A DNA stretch of 64,000 nt from Buttiauxella sp. B2 (GTDB lineage Bacteria; Pseudomonadota; Gammaproteobacteria; Enterobacterales; Enterobacteriaceae). A program made the translations under genes and the position numbers. Shown here piece after piece: positions 9,556-19,546 of this stretch. Location of the stretch: assembly GCF_006376615.1 (NCBI RefSeq), contig NZ_VEXQ01000004.1, positions 124,001 through 188,000 of the forward strand, written 5' to 3'. The notes under the pieces were generated by a model that saw only the letters and a list, made by a program, of their open reading frames with translations, did no database searches and was not told the DNA's origin. Within the stretch, counting starts at the first letter, position 1. Every line of letters begins with the position of its first letter.

Positions 9556-10467
9556 TTATTTGTTCTTATTGCACATCGGGAAGCCAAGCGCTTCACGAGA
9601 AGCGTAATAGGCTTCAGCCACAGCTTTCGTCAGAGTACGAATACGCAGAATGTAGCGCTGACGTTCGGTAACCGAGATGGCCTTACGAGCATCAAGCAGG
9701 TTAAAGCTGTGCGCGGCTTTCAGAATGCGTTCGTAAGCAGGTAGCGGCAGTGGGTTTTCCAGCGCCAGCAGATGCTGTGCTTCTTTCTCATACTGCTCGA
9801 AGCAGGAGAACAGGAAATCCACATCGGCGTGTTCGAAGTTGTAGGTTGATTGCTCAACTTCGTTCTGATGGAACACGTCGCCATAAGTGGTTTTACCCAG
9901 CGGACCGTCGTTCCATACCAGATCGTAAACGCTGTCTACGCCCTGGATGTACATCGCCAGACGCTCTAAGCCGTAAGTGATTTCACCGGTAACAGGCTTA
10001 CATTCCATGCCGCCAACTTGCTGGAAGTAAGTGAACTGTGTCACTTCCATGCCGTTAAGCCACACTTCCCAACCCAGACCCCAGGCACCCAGCGTTGGGT
10101 TTTCCCAGTTGTCTTCTACGAAGCGAATGTCATGAATAGTTGGGTCCATACCCAGCTCTTTTAGCGACCCAAGATACAGCTCCTGAATGTTGTCAGGAGA
10201 AGGCTTGATCACCACCTGGAACTGATAGTAGTGCTGTAAGCGGTTTGGGTTTTCACCGTAACGGCCATCGGTAGGGCGGCGAGATGGCTGCACATAAGCA
10301 GTCGCCATCGGCTCTGGCCCTAAAGCCCGTAGGCAGGTCATTGGGTGAGAGGTGCCGGCGCCGACTTCCATGTCCAAAGGTTGAACAATGGTGCAGCCCT
10401 GGCGAGCCCAGTAGTCCTGTAAAGTCAGGATCAGGCCTTGAAAGGTCTTGGTATCAAACTTTTGCAT
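9556..10467 (-). CDS. glyQ: Glycyl-tRNA synthetase alpha subunit
   Basis: Catalytic alpha subunit, 303 residues, of the tetrameric class II glycyl-tRNA synthetase. The start [13 protein letters not shown] and the motif region [18 protein letters not shown] are diagnostic. It is first in the glyQ-glyS operon. The ysaB gene lies 108 bases upstream on the same strand, a gap that probably holds the glyQ promoter; a TATACT-like -10 is visible near 10513-10518. Confidence 0.98.
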   Translation of the reverse strand: MQKFDTKTFQGLILTLQDYWARQGCTIVQPLDMEVGAGTSHPMTCLRALGPEPMATAYVQPSRRPTDGRYGENPNRLQHYYQFQVVIKPSPDNIQELYLGSLKELGMDPTIHDIRFVEDNWENPTLGAWGLGWEVWLNGMEVTQFTYFQQVGGMECKPVTGEITYGLERLAMYIQGVDSVYDLVWNDGPLGKTTYGDVFHQNEVEQSTYNFEHADVDFLFSCFEQYEKEAQHLLALENPLPLPAYERILKAAHSFNLLDARKAISVTERQRYILRIRTLTKAVAEAYYASREALGFPMCNKNK

Positions 10468-10575
10468 GTTGATTTCGCACGCGTTCGAGAGGGTTAAAAA
10501 GGGAAGCGGTCAGTATACCTGTTGAGTGCAAGATAAACAGCCCGAATCCGCGTGCGTTTGCTTTGTGTTGCGGCT

Positions 10576-10893
10576 TTATGCCGTCGAAAGGTGTAAAAAT
10601 TGGCCGTTTTCGTCGAAAGAGCAGGTGAATCCTTCCCGGCGAGTCGTGCTGCCTAGAATCTCGTAGCTTCCTTGATACTGTTTAAAATCAACAACGCTGA
10701 TGCGCTGAGCGCGCGTATTGTAGCGATGAGCTGCTTCTTGCTTGCAGGTTTCTATCATCGCTTCGCCCTCAATCGCAGGATGCTGGGCGACTTGCGCGTA
10801 CTGTGGTTGTTGCTCGTGCGAACTACAGGCACTTAATAAGAGGGCGGCACTCACCAGAACCCAGCGGCTATTTTTTATCTTTGGCATCATCAT
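10576..10893 (-). CDS. ysaB: YsaB-family lipoprotein
   Basis: Small lipoprotein of 105 residues starting at the ATG-ATG-ATG run, with a signal peptide and lipobox LSAC (Cys23). The middle and end (KQEAAHRYNTRAQRISVVDF, then FSCF-like CSFDENGQFLHLS) match E. coli YsaB, which sits at the same place upstream of glyQ. An in-frame upstream start at 10935 would bury the signal peptide and is not used here. Function unknown; it is expected to be anchored in the outer or inner membrane facing the periplasm. No clear ribosome site is seen. Confidence 0.82.
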   Translation of the reverse strand: MMMPKIKNSRWVLVSAALLLSACSSHEQQPQYAQVAQHPAIEGEAMIETCKQEAAHRYNTRAQRISVVDFKQYQGSYEILGSTTRREGFTCSFDENGQFLHLSTA

Positions 10894-10925
10894 TAGTTGT
10901 CTGTACGTTAAAATCGTTATTGTTA

Positions 10926-11047
10926 TACCCGTCATACTTCAAGTTGTGGGGGTGTTGGCTGCACTCACTTACCCTAGTCACTTACTAAAGTAAGCTCCTG
11001 GGGATAAGCTCCTTGGCCGCCTACCCACAACTCGAATTATTTAGGGT
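10926..11047. repeat. ERIC (IRU) repeat, copy 1
   Basis: About 122-base imperfect palindrome. Its core GTCACTTACTAAAGTAAGC then TCCTGGGGAT is the ERIC signature read on this strand. The outer arms pair as AAGTTGTGGG/CCCACAACT. It lies between ysaB and wecH, just upstream of both. Confidence 0.88.
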
Positions 11048-11155
11048 TAATTCAATCATTAACAGGTATTTCGCATTCTGCAAACCCAGTCTGTACCTGG
11101 CAAGAGGGCAAATGCAAACTCAGATTAATACCCGTTCAAAACCTCAGAGGAACGA

Positions 11156-12151
11156 ATGCAGCAGAAAATTAACTGGATTGATAATTTGCGTGGAATTGCG
11201 TGCCTGATGGTAGTGATGATCCACACCACGACCTGGTACATCACCAACGCGAATATTGTCACTCCATTTAGTTGGGACTTGTCGAACGTGCTGAACTCGG
11301 CTTCTCGTGTGAGCGTCCCGCTCTTTTTCATGATTTCAGGTTATCTGTTTTTTGGCGAGCGCAGCGCGCAGCAGCGCCACTTTTTGCGTATCGTTACATG
11401 CTTGCTGTTTTATAGCGTGATTGCGCTCATCTATATCAAGTTACTGACCCCCATCAACGCCGGTCTTTCGCTGCGCTACATCCTACAAAAACCAGTGTTT
11501 TATCACCTGTGGTTTTTCTTCGCGATCATGGTTATTTACCTGCTTTCGCCACTGATTCAGGTTAAGAAGGTGAATGCGACGGTGATTTTGGGGTTGATGG
11601 TGTTGCTCGGCGTGGTTGCCAATCCCAATACTGTGCCGCAAACGTTAGACGGCGTGAAATGGCTACCGATCAATTTATATATTCGCGGCGATACGTTTTA
11701 TTACGTGCTCTACGGCTTACTGGGTCGTGCAATTGGTATGCTGGAAACGGATAAGCGCTGGATTAGCGGGCTGGCTGTGGGTTTATTCGCACTGTGTATT
11801 TTTTCTATTTCGACTGGCACGCGTCATCAACTAGAAGTGAACGGTAATTTTGCCGATACCTTTTATGTTTATTGTGGGCCGCTGGTATTTATCGCCGCGA
11901 TTAGCTTGTTGGTATTAGTAAAAAATTGCCTGAATGGTCGCCCATTGCCGGGGCTGACATTAATTTCACAGCATTCACTGGGCATTTACGGCTTTCACGC
12001 GCTGATTATCCACTTCTTGCGCACCCATGGTTACCAGATAACCCGCTCGCCCGTACTGGATATTTTGTGGATTTTCGGTGCCACGCTTGCAGGAAGTTTA
12101 CTGCTTTCAATGGCTTTGCAGCGCATCGATACCCGGAAAATGGTGAGTTAA
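11156..12151 (+). CDS. wecH: WecH, O-acetyltransferase for enterobacterial common antigen
   Basis: Integral membrane acyltransferase-3 family protein that O-acetylates GlcNAc residues of enterobacterial common antigen. Its 331 residues equal E. coli WecH (YiaH) in length. The family start [21 protein letters not shown] contains the conserved Arg and His of acyltransferase-3 proteins, and the segment [20 protein letters not shown] follows; about ten hydrophobic helices are visible. AGAGGAA gives a good ribosome site. Location downstream of glyQ-ysaB is conserved. The gene runs tail to tail with the GlxA-like regulator, overlapping by 4 bases, so no dedicated terminator fits between them. Confidence 0.94.
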   Translation: MQQKINWIDNLRGIACLMVVMIHTTTWYITNANIVTPFSWDLSNVLNSASRVSVPLFFMISGYLFFGERSAQQRHFLRIVTCLLFYSVIALIYIKLLTPINAGLSLRYILQKPVFYHLWFFFAIMVIYLLSPLIQVKKVNATVILGLMVLLGVVANPNTVPQTLDGVKWLPINLYIRGDTFYYVLYGLLGRAIGMLETDKRWISGLAVGLFALCIFSISTGTRHQLEVNGNFADTFYVYCGPLVFIAAISLLVLVKNCLNGRPLPGLTLISQHSLGIYGFHALIIHFLRTHGYQITRSPVLDILWIFGATLAGSLLLSMALQRIDTRKMVS

Positions 12152-13065
12152 GCGTTACGAGCCCGAGCGCGGTGTAATTGGCGCGGGGAAGAAAACCCCG
12201 CAGCAACCGCCGCCTGCTCCATGCGTTGGCCTTGTAATAAACGCTGTTCGGCTACCGCCAGGCGTAATTGCTCCAGATAATCCCGCACTGAAATCCCTAA
12301 GTGTTGCTGAAAAAGCCGCGATAAATGGCGTGAACTGACGTGAACTTTGTCGGCAATATCTTGCACATTCCACGCTGATTCAGGCATGGCTGAGAGTAAA
12401 TCTTGAGCGCGATGTACCGCGGGATGAATGTGGTTGCGATAGCGCAGCCACGGCGATAATTGCGGGTCATCACCGGAACGACGAAACCACACCACCATCT
12501 CGCGAGCGACATCCAACGCGGCTTTTGGCCCGCAGTAACGGTTGATAAGATGCAGCGACAAATCGATGCCAGATGTAATGCCTGCGCTCGTCCAGACGCC
12601 TCGGTCTTCAACAAAAATTCGATTGTCTTTTACCTGCGCGGTGGGCGCTGCGGCACGTAGTCTTTCCAGAACATCGTGATGCGTAGTGCATTGCATACCG
12701 TTCATTAGTCCGGCTTTTGCGGCCAGCAGCGAACCGGAGCAGACGCACATTAAATTGAGTTGTTGGCTGTGGATTTGCGGTTGCAGGCGTGTCAGCCAAC
12801 GTCGTACTAACTCAGCCTGTGGAGTATCAAAAAAGCGGTTTGAATCGCAAACGCCAGGCAGCACCAACAGACTGCCGGCAGGGAAACTTTCTGGCAGCGG
12901 TTCGATGCCAGAAAAGTTAAGCCCGATTGAAGTGGTTACTTGTGGGTCCGGGCCGATAAAATGCAAATGGAATGCGTCTCCTGCTAGCACCAGTGTTTCC
13001 GCCGGGCCAGTCAGGTCGAGAGACAACACACCAGGTAATACAACGAACCAGACCCCAATACTCAC
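12148..13065 (-). CDS. GlxA-family transcriptional regulator (DJ-1/PfpI + AraC)
   Basis: Regulator of about 305 residues. The N-terminal DJ-1/PfpI amidotransferase-like domain (about 1-180) has a nucleophile-elbow-like [14 protein letters not shown]. The C-terminal AraC/XylS domain (about 210-300) has two helix-turn-helix units ([20 protein letters not shown] and the RQLHRA end). An ATG frame opens at 13083, but I prefer the GTG at 13065, which overlaps the last base of the upstream gene's TAG stop and has GGAG about 8 bases before it. That arrangement indicates translational coupling with the cysteine hydrolase gene, which it probably controls together with its own operon. The effector is unknown. 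This pair is absent from the E. coli K-12 wecH-xylB interval as I recall it. Confidence 0.85.
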   Translation of the reverse strand: MSIGVWFVVLPGVLSLDLTGPAETLVLAGDAFHLHFIGPDPQVTTSIGLNFSGIEPLPESFPAGSLLVLPGVCDSNRFFDTPQAELVRRWLTRLQPQIHSQQLNLMCVCSGSLLAAKAGLMNGMQCTTHHDVLERLRAAAPTAQVKDNRIFVEDRGVWTSAGITSGIDLSLHLINRYCGPKAALDVAREMVVWFRRSGDDPQLSPWLRYRNHIHPAVHRAQDLLSAMPESAWNVQDIADKVHVSSRHLSRLFQQHLGISVRDYLEQLRLAVAEQRLLQGQRMEQAAVAAGFSSPRQLHRARARNA

Positions 13066-13604
13066 TATTTTGACTCCAGGCATTCAGCAACGGTTTGAAC
13101 TTCCGCAAAACGCCCTGCCAGCACCGTTTCAGTACGATGGCGTAGGGTTGCAGTATCCAGCGTAACGCCTTTCCAACTCATCGGGAAGGTGAGCATCGCC
13201 TCGCTTACAAATGAAACACGATAACCTAAATCGGACGCGACTCGCGTGGTAGTTTCGCAACATTGTTCAGTCCGAATCCCGCAGATAATCAGATGATTAA
13301 TGTCGCGCTGGCGCAGCCACAAATCGAGTCCAGTATCAGTAAACGCATTATGAACGTGTTTATGAAACGTCATATCAGCTTGATGCTGTAAGAAAGGCAT
13401 TGCTTTAACGTAGCCGGAAGCCATTGAAAATGGGCCTTGATCGTCAACATGGAAGATATCCACCACCGGAATTTGCAAGTCCTGGCAGCCGGAAATTAGC
13501 CGTGAAATGGCCTGTTGGAATGCTGGAAAATCGTCTTCTTGCCAGTAATCACGATGAAAAAACGATTGCTGCGTGTCGATATTAATCAATGCGGAACGGG
13601 ACAT
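13065..13604 (-). CDS. Isochorismatase-family cysteine hydrolase
   Basis: Cytoplasmic amidohydrolase of 179 residues in the isochorismatase/nicotinamidase superfamily. The Asp-Lys-Cys triad is visible as D10 (ALINIDTQQSF), K82 (FHKHVHNAF) and C115 (GIRTEQCCETTTR). The start at 13604 is supported by GAGGAG 7 bases upstream; the longer open frame to 13670 has no such site. It forms a coupled operon with the downstream GlxA-like regulator, a common pairing. The substrate cannot be read from the sequence; nicotinamide, a carbamate or an N-acyl compound are all possible. Confidence 0.85.
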   Translation of the reverse strand: MSRSALINIDTQQSFFHRDYWQEDDFPAFQQAISRLISGCQDLQIPVVDIFHVDDQGPFSMASGYVKAMPFLQHQADMTFHKHVHNAFTDTGLDLWLRQRDINHLIICGIRTEQCCETTTRVASDLGYRVSFVSEAMLTFPMSWKGVTLDTATLRHRTETVLAGRFAEVQTVAECLESK

Positions 13605-13703
13605 TTTCGGACTCCTCATCAGTGGGTATGAATCCATTGTGACAAGGGTTTGCATTGTTGCTAATACCAAAAACGGACAAGGTGAGGGTGAATTGGGACT
13701 AAC

Positions 13704-13733
13704 TTTCCCTCTCTCCGTGAAGAGAGAGGGAAA
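13704..13733. repeat. Hairpin between xylB and the cysteine hydrolase gene
   Basis: TTTCCCTCTCT (13704-13714) pairs with AGAGAGGGAAA (13723-13733) around a short loop, just after the xylB stop. There is no U tract after it in the minus-strand transcript, so it may be a 3'-end stabiliser or weak terminator. Confidence 0.5.
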
Positions 13734-13737
13734 ACCA

Positions 13738-15192
13738 TCAAGACATCAACGGCAACAGTTGCTGATAAATCTGGTGAAACACTTTGCGGCGCGCTTTGTA
13801 ACGTTCATGGTGTGCCATATCTGGCTTATGTTGTTGCTCAAGCGGTAACTGCGGAAGAAGTGACTGCAAAGGCTTCTCGGGAGACATGGCGATTTGCGCG
13901 AGCCGTGCTGCACCGAGAGCCGGGCCAACATCACCACCAGTGCGATAATCCAGCGTTTGCCCACTGATATCCGCCAGCATTTGTCGCCAGTAAGGGCTTC
14001 GGGCTCCGCCACCAATTAGCGTGACACTTTGCGGTGTGACGCCGCAGGAATGCACCACGTCCATGCCATCTGCCAGGGCATACCCCACACCTTCGAGCAC
14101 TGCGCGGGCAAGTTCTGCGGGGCCATGCTGATGAGTCAGACCGAAGAAAACACCTTTTGCCTGCGGATTATTGTGTGGTGTGCGCTCACCAGAAAGATAG
14201 GGCAGGAACCAGACATCTCCGGCATCTTTATTGGCTTTTTCGGCGGCGGCTAGCAACGCAGGAACTGTACCCAACCCGGTAAGTGTCGCAGCCCAGCTCA
14301 GGCACGATGCGGCGCTCAGCATCACGGACATCAAATGCCAGCGGTTCGGCAATGCGTGGCAAAAGCTATGAACGGCGCTCTCTGGCTGACTACGGAAGCC
14401 ATCACTGACGGCGAAATATACGCCAGATGTGCCAAGCGATAGCATCGCTTGCCCAACGTCCATCATACCCACGCCAACGGCACCTGCTGCGTTGTCACCA
14501 CCGCCTGCAACCACGGGGACTGCGGGCATGTTCCATGCTTGTGCGACTACAGCTTTTAGCGTGCCAGTAATTTCACTGCCTTCGTATAAATCAGGCATTT
14601 GCTGGCGGCTTAACTGACAGGCATCGAGCATTTTGTCGCTCCAGTCTCGCTTCGCGACATCCAGCCACATGGTTCCTGCGGCATCGGACATATCGCTTGC
14701 AAAAACACCGGTCATACGCAAACGCAGGTAATCTTTTGGCAACAGAACCTTGTCTATTTGCGCGAAAACTTCGGGTTCGTGGCGTTTCACCCACAGTAGT
14801 TTTGGTGCAGTGAAACCTGGCATCATCAGGTTGCCAGTAATTTTGCGTGAATCGGCAACGCTTGCTTCGAGCAGCGCGCACTCTTCACCACAGCGGCCGT
14901 CGTTCCATAAAATAGCCGGGCGTAAAACCTGCTGCTGGTTATCAAGCAGTGTGGCGCCGTGCATCTGCCCAGCAATCCCTAGCCCTTTCACATCTTGCAG
15001 GGAATGCTGCTCACCGAGTGCTTTCATCGCCCGGTCAGTGGCTTGCCACCAGTGATCTGGATCTTGCTCTGACCACAAAGGGTGTGGACGTGACACTGCC
15101 AGCGTTTCAGTTTGTGAAGCCAGCACTTCGCCTTGCTCTCCAAGCAAAATAGCCTTCACACCCGATGTTCCGAGGTCGATTCCGATATACAT
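13738..15192 (-). CDS. xylB: Xylulokinase
   Basis: FGGY-family sugar kinase, 484 residues as in E. coli, phosphorylating D-xylulose to xylulose 5-phosphate for the pentose phosphate pathway. The N-terminal phosphate-binding motif MYIGIDLGTSGVKAILL, the substrate/catalytic segment AGGGDNAAGAVGVG and the LIGGGARSPYWRQM adenosine motif are all present. Ribosome site AAGGAG upstream of the ATG. Second gene of xylAB, 69 bases after xylA with a hairpin in the gap. Confidence 0.97.
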   Translation of the reverse strand: MYIGIDLGTSGVKAILLGEQGEVLASQTETLAVSRPHPLWSEQDPDHWWQATDRAMKALGEQHSLQDVKGLGIAGQMHGATLLDNQQQVLRPAILWNDGRCGEECALLEASVADSRKITGNLMMPGFTAPKLLWVKRHEPEVFAQIDKVLLPKDYLRLRMTGVFASDMSDAAGTMWLDVAKRDWSDKMLDACQLSRQQMPDLYEGSEITGTLKAVVAQAWNMPAVPVVAGGGDNAAGAVGVGMMDVGQAMLSLGTSGVYFAVSDGFRSQPESAVHSFCHALPNRWHLMSVMLSAASCLSWAATLTGLGTVPALLAAAEKANKDAGDVWFLPYLSGERTPHNNPQAKGVFFGLTHQHGPAELARAVLEGVGYALADGMDVVHSCGVTPQSVTLIGGGARSPYWRQMLADISGQTLDYRTGGDVGPALGAARLAQIAMSPEKPLQSLLPQLPLEQQHKPDMAHHERYKARRKVFHQIYQQLLPLMS

Positions 15193-15213
15193 ACTGAGCG
15201 CTCCTTATAACAA

Positions 15214-15232
15214 CGCCACGATAAACGTGGCG
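15214..15232 (-). other. Intercistronic hairpin xylA-xylB
   Basis: Perfect 7-base-pair stem CGCCACG/CGTGGCG with loop ATAAA, no U tract. It may stabilise the xylA end of the mRNA or lower xylB expression. Confidence 0.55.
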
Positions 15233-15261
15233 CTGGGATGACTATTTACCGTACAGATAAT

Positions 15262-16584
15262 TTATTTATCAAACAGGTAATGGTTGACCAGATTTTCCAG
15301 CAACTCCTGATGTCCGCTTTGATGCTGCGGTGCCAGGTTATGTTGTTCAGCGTACTGCGCAACTTGAGCCAGCGACATTTGCCCTTTCAGAATTTGCTGG
15401 CCTACTTCACCATTCCAACCGGCATAACGTTTTGCGACGCGCTTATCCAGCTCACCGTCTTCAATCATGCGTGCAGCAATTTTCAGTGACAGCGCCATAA
15501 CATCCATCGCACCAATATGACCATAGAACAGATCGTACTTATCGGTGCTCTGGCGACGAACTTTGGCATCAAAGTTCAGGCCACCAGTGGTGAATCCACC
15601 CGCTTTCAGGATTTCGTACATCACCAGTGAGTTTTCTTCAACGCTGTTTGGGAACTGGTCGGTATCCCAACCCAATTGCGGATCACCACGGTTGGCATCG
15701 ACTGAGCCGAAGATACCCAGAGCAATCGCGCTGGCAATTTCATGATGGAACGAGTGGCCTGCAAGCGTTGCGTGGTTGGCTTCAATATTTACTTTGATCT
15801 CTTTTTCCAGACCAAACTGTTTCAGGAAGCCATAAACCGTGGCGACATCGTAATCGTACTGATGCTTGGTAGGTTCTTGCGGTTTTGGTTCAATAAGCAG
15901 CGTGCCACGGAAACCAATTTTGTGTTTGTGCTCAACTACCATCTGCAAGAAGCGGCCAATTTGCTCGCGTTCCTGACGCAGGTCTGTATTGAGCAGGGAT
16001 TCATAACCTTCACGGCCACCCCACAACACGTAGTTTTCACCACCCAGTTTGTGAGTGGCATTCATCGCAGTGGCGACCTGAGTTGCCGCCCAGGAGAAAA
16101 CTTCTGGATCTGGATTTGTCGCAGCACCCGCACCGTAGCGAGGATGGGTAAAGCAGTTGGCGGTACCCCACAGTAACTTAACACCACTTTCTTGCTGTTT
16201 TTGTGCCAGCACGTCAGTCATTTGCGCGAAGTTATTCAGATACTCTTTCAGCGATGACCCTTCTGGTGAAACATCCACATCGTGGAAGCAGTAGTACGGT
16301 ACGTTGAGCTTCTGGAAGAATTCGAAGGCCACATCGGCTTTAAGTTTTGCCAGGCCTAATGCATCACCTGCTTGCTGCCATGGGCGTTCAAAAGAACCGG
16401 CACCGAACATATCTGCACCGTTCCAGCAGAAGTTATGCCAGTAACATGCCGCAAAACGCAGGTGTTCTTCCATACGTTTGCCCAGAACGATTTCGTCCGG
16501 GTTATAGTGGCGGAATGCCAGTGGATTGGTAGTTTTAGTGCCTTCAAAACGGACACGGTCAAGTTGGTCGAAATAGGCTTGCAT
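15262..16584 (-). CDS. xylA: D-xylose isomerase
   Basis: Converts D-xylose to D-xylulose in the cytoplasm using two divalent metal ions. The 440 residues from [11 protein letters not shown] equal the E. coli enzyme. Visible signatures are [10 protein letters not shown] (catalytic His and Asp), [16 protein letters not shown], the metal-ligand segment [18 protein letters not shown] and [12 protein letters not shown]. The frame continues 69 bases upstream, but the ATG at 16584 has GGAG 6 bases before it and matches homologues. It is the first gene of xylAB, divergent from xylF, with XylR and CRP control expected from the shared 367-base gap. Confidence 0.98.
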   Translation of the reverse strand: MQAYFDQLDRVRFEGTKTTNPLAFRHYNPDEIVLGKRMEEHLRFAACYWHNFCWNGADMFGAGSFERPWQQAGDALGLAKLKADVAFEFFQKLNVPYYCFHDVDVSPEGSSLKEYLNNFAQMTDVLAQKQQESGVKLLWGTANCFTHPRYGAGAATNPDPEVFSWAATQVATAMNATHKLGGENYVLWGGREGYESLLNTDLRQEREQIGRFLQMVVEHKHKIGFRGTLLIEPKPQEPTKHQYDYDVATVYGFLKQFGLEKEIKVNIEANHATLAGHSFHHEIASAIALGIFGSVDANRGDPQLGWDTDQFPNSVEENSLVMYEILKAGGFTTGGLNFDAKVRRQSTDKYDLFYGHIGAMDVMALSLKIAARMIEDGELDKRVAKRYAGWNGEVGQQILKGQMSLAQVAQYAEQHNLAPQHQSGHQELLENLVNHYLFDK

Positions 16585-16698
16585 AATTGACTCCATAATC
16601 AGGGGAACGGCAAGTAAGCGATTCTGCAACCATCCTGTATTTTCCTCGGCCATTGCTCAATTACGTTATTTCACACTGCGATTAAGAGAATGCTCAAA

Positions 16699-16714
16699 TG
16701 TGCGCCGCCTCGCA
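16699..16714. promoter_or_regulatory. Candidate CRP site in the xylA-xylF region
   Basis: TGTGC-GCCGCC-TCGCA matches the CRP consensus TGTGA-N6-TCACA at 8 of 10 conserved bases. Xylose genes are CRP-dependent in E. coli. Confidence 0.5.
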
Positions 16715-16747
16715 AAAATGCTGAAATTAATAAAATAAAGATACCGA

Positions 16748-16769
16748 GCGTTATTCCAATAAATAACGC
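16748..16769. promoter_or_regulatory. Inverted repeat, candidate XylR operator
   Basis: GCGTTATT (16748-16755) and AATAACGC (16762-16769) form a perfect inverted repeat around CCAATA. The half site GTTATT occurs again at 16665-16670 nearer xylA. Assignment to XylR is inferred from position only. Confidence 0.4.
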
Positions 16770-16951
16770 AACGAGTGAGATTGTTAATTTAAAATTCGAT
16801 CGCCATCATAAATTAACAATTAAACAAAAAAACGTAATGGGAAGATAAAAATCTGTAATTGCTGGAATGCTATTCGCAGATAACAATTGCCCTTGGTCAA
16901 CAGATGTTAATAATTTTTAATCCGATTAATCCCCACCCTACAGGTATAAAA

Positions 16952-17944
16952 ATGAAGATTAAGAACCTCTTACTAACGTTGTGCGCCTCACTTGTCCTAA
17001 CCAGCATCAGCGGTATCGCCAAAGAAGTAAAAATCGGCATGGCGATTGATGATTTGCGCCTCGAACGCTGGCAAAAAGATCGCGATATTTTTGTTAAAAA
17101 AGCAGAGTCATTGGGCGCGAAAGTGTTTGTGCAATCCGCCAACGGCAACGAAGAAACGCAAATGTCGCAAATCGAAAACATGATTAACCGCGGCGTCGAT
17201 GTGTTAGTCATTATTCCTTACAACGGCCAGGTATTAAGCAATGTGATTGCAGAAGCGAAAAGAGAAGGGATAAAAGTATTAGCTTACGATCGCATGATTA
17301 ATAATGCTGATATTGATTATTACATCTCTTTTGATAATGAAAAGGTGGGCGAGCTTCAGGCGCAAAGTATTGTTAATAAAGTACCTTCTGGTAATTATTT
17401 CTTAATGGGAGGTTCTCCTGTTGATAATAATGCCAAATTATTCCGCGAAGGGCAGATGAAGGTATTAAAACCTTATATTGATAGCGGGAAAATAAAAGTC
17501 GTCGGTGATCAATGGGCCGATGGTTGGTTACCTGAAAACGCTTTGAAAATTATGGAAAATGCGCTGACGGCTAACAATAACAAAATTGATGCTGTTGTAG
17601 CATCAAACGATGCGACGGCTGGAGGTGCTATTCAGGCATTAAGCGCGCAAGGTTTAGCGGGGAAAGTCGCGATTTCCGGGCAGGATGCGGATTTAGCCGG
17701 GGTGAAACGTATTATTGCTGGCACGCAAACCATGACGGTATACAAGCCAATCACCAAGCTTGCGAATACGGCTGCTGAAATAGCCGTGGAATTAGGTGAG
17801 GGTAAAAAACCTGCTTCGGATGCCGTATTAAATAATGGTATGAAAGATGTCCCTTCACGGCTGTTGACGCCAATCGAAGTAGATAAAACCAATATCGATA
17901 GCACCGTCGTGGCTGACGGTTTCCACAAAAAGAACGAGCTATAG
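16952..17944 (+). CDS. xylF: D-xylose ABC transporter, periplasmic binding protein
   Basis: Periplasmic xylose receptor of 330 residues, as in E. coli. A Sec signal peptide (MKIKNLLLTLCASLVLT...) precedes the mature start KEVKIGMAIDDLRLERWQ. The type I periplasmic binding fold includes VIIPYNGQVLSNV and DAVVASNDATAGGA. The open frame begins 93 bases earlier, but only the ATG at 16952 puts the signal peptide at the N-terminus; an AGGT-type ribosome site precedes it. It is the first gene of xylFGH(R). Confidence 0.97.
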   Translation: MKIKNLLLTLCASLVLTSISGIAKEVKIGMAIDDLRLERWQKDRDIFVKKAESLGAKVFVQSANGNEETQMSQIENMINRGVDVLVIIPYNGQVLSNVIAEAKREGIKVLAYDRMINNADIDYYISFDNEKVGELQAQSIVNKVPSGNYFLMGGSPVDNNAKLFREGQMKVLKPYIDSGKIKVVGDQWADGWLPENALKIMENALTANNNKIDAVVASNDATAGGAIQALSAQGLAGKVAISGQDADLAGVKRIIAGTQTMTVYKPITKLANTAAEIAVELGEGKKPASDAVLNNGMKDVPSRLLTPIEVDKTNIDSTVVADGFHKKNEL

Positions 17945-18004
17945 CCCACTGCGCCCGTGCTTTGCCACGGGCGAAACCCACCCTTAACAGGTAAAGGAGG
18001 GGCT

Positions 18005-19546
18005 ATGCCTTATTTACTGGAAATGAAAAATATCACCAAGGCCTTTGGCGTCGTGAAGGCCGTAGATAACGTCAGTCTGGCTGTTGATACCGGTGAAGTG
18101 ATGTCACTTTGCGGGGAAAATGGTTCGGGCAAATCCACGCTGATGAAAGTGCTGTGCGGCATTTATCCTTACGGTAGTTACGAAGGTGAAATTTGGTTTG
18201 CCGGTGAAAAACTCCAGGCGAGCCATATCCGCGACACCGAACGCAAAGGCATTGCAATCATTCACCAGGAGCTAGCGTTAGTTAAGCATCTGACGGTGCT
18301 TGAGAATATTTTCCTTGGTGCTGAGTTATCCCAATATGGTGTATTGGATTACGACAGCATGACGCTCCGTTGCCAAAAGCTGCTGGCACAGGTGAGCTTA
18401 AATATTTCGCCAGATACCCGTGTCGGTTCACTGGGGCTTGGGCAGCAACAGCTTGTCGAAATTGCCAAGGCACTGAATAAACAGGTGCGCTTGCTGATTC
18501 TGGATGAACCCACAGCCTCGCTCACCGAGCAAGAAACGGCGGTACTGTTAGCGATTATTCGTGATCTGCAAGCCCATGGCATCGCCTGTATTTATATCTC
18601 CCACAAGCTCAATGAAGTTAAAGCCATTTCCAATACCATCTGTGTTATCCGCGACGGGCAGCCAATTGGCACCCGCGATGCCGAATTAATGCGTGAAGAA
18701 GACATTATCACCATGATGGTGGGGCGTGAGCTAACAGCGCTCTATCCCAATGAGCCACACCAGATGGGCGATGAAATTCTGCGTGTTGAGCATCTCACCG
18801 CCTGGCATCCGGTTAACCGGAATATCAAACGAGTGAACGATATTTCGTTTTCACTGCATAAAGGCGAAATTCTGGGGATTGCAGGGCTGGTTGGCGCAGG
18901 GAGAACTGAAGCGGTGCAGTGTTTGTTTGGCGTCTGGCCTGGGAAATCCGAAGGCCGTATTTTCATTGAAAACAAGCAGGTTGCTATCCGTAACTGCCAG
19001 CAAGCTATTGCTCATGGTATTGCGATGGTACCCGAAGATCGTAAAAAAGATGGCATCGTACCGGTAATGGCTGTGGGGCAAAATATTACGCTTGCCGCAT
19101 TAAGCCAATTTTCAGGCGCGCTGACTCACCTTGATGACGCCGCCGAACAAAACTGCATCCTGCAATCACTTCAACGGCTGAAAGTAAAAACCTCGTCGCC
19201 AGAGCTGGCGATTGGCCGCTTGAGTGGCGGTAATCAGCAAAAAGCGATTCTTGCGCGTTGCTTGCTGCTCAATCCGCGCATCCTGATTCTGGATGAACCA
19301 ACTCGCGGCATTGATATTGGCGCGAAGTATGAAATCTACAAACTTATCAATCAATTGGTTCAGCAAGGAATTGCAGTCATTGTCATCTCATCAGAATTGC
19401 CAGAAGTACTCGGTCTGAGCGACAGAGTGCTGGTGATGCATGAGGGGCGAATCAAAGCTGACCTGATTAACCACAACCTGACCCAGGAGCAAGTCATGGA
19501 AGCCGCACTGAGGAGTGAAAAGCATGTCGAAAAGCAATCAGTCTGA
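18005..19546 (+). CDS. xylG: D-xylose ABC transporter, ATP-binding protein
   Basis: Sugar-type ABC ATPase of 513 residues with two nucleotide-binding halves. The first has Walker [13 protein letters not shown] and Walker [12 protein letters not shown]. The second has the degenerate Walker A-like GLVGAGRTE, signature LSGGNQQKA and [12 protein letters not shown]. It energises xylose uptake through XylH. A very strong ribosome site (AAAGGAGG) lies just before the ATG at 18005; the frame is open upstream to 17957 but without such a site. It overlaps xylH by 23 bases. Confidence 0.97.
   Translation: MPYLLEMKNITKAFGVVKAVDNVSLAVDTGEVMSLCGENGSGKSTLMKVLCGIYPYGSYEGEIWFAGEKLQASHIRDTERKGIAIIHQELALVKHLTVLENIFLGAELSQYGVLDYDSMTLRCQKLLAQVSLNISPDTRVGSLGLGQQQLVEIAKALNKQVRLLILDEPTASLTEQETAVLLAIIRDLQAHGIACIYISHKLNEVKAISNTICVIRDGQPIGTRDAELMREEDIITMMVGRELTALYPNEPHQMGDEILRVEHLTAWHPVNRNIKRVNDISFSLHKGEILGIAGLVGAGRTEAVQCLFGVWPGKSEGRIFIENKQVAIRNCQQAIAHGIAMVPEDRKKDGIVPVMAVGQNITLAALSQFSGALTHLDDAAEQNCILQSLQRLKVKTSSPELAIGRLSGGNQQKAILARCLLLNPRILILDEPTRGIDIGAKYEIYKLINQLVQQGIAVIVISSELPEVLGLSDRVLVMHEGRIKADLINHNLTQEQVMEAALRSEKHVEKQSV

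Noticed and set aside
8980-9744. 254-codon open frame on the plus strand over glyS/glyQ
   Set aside because: It lies entirely opposite highly conserved synthetase genes, has no family features, and is a codon-bias shadow.
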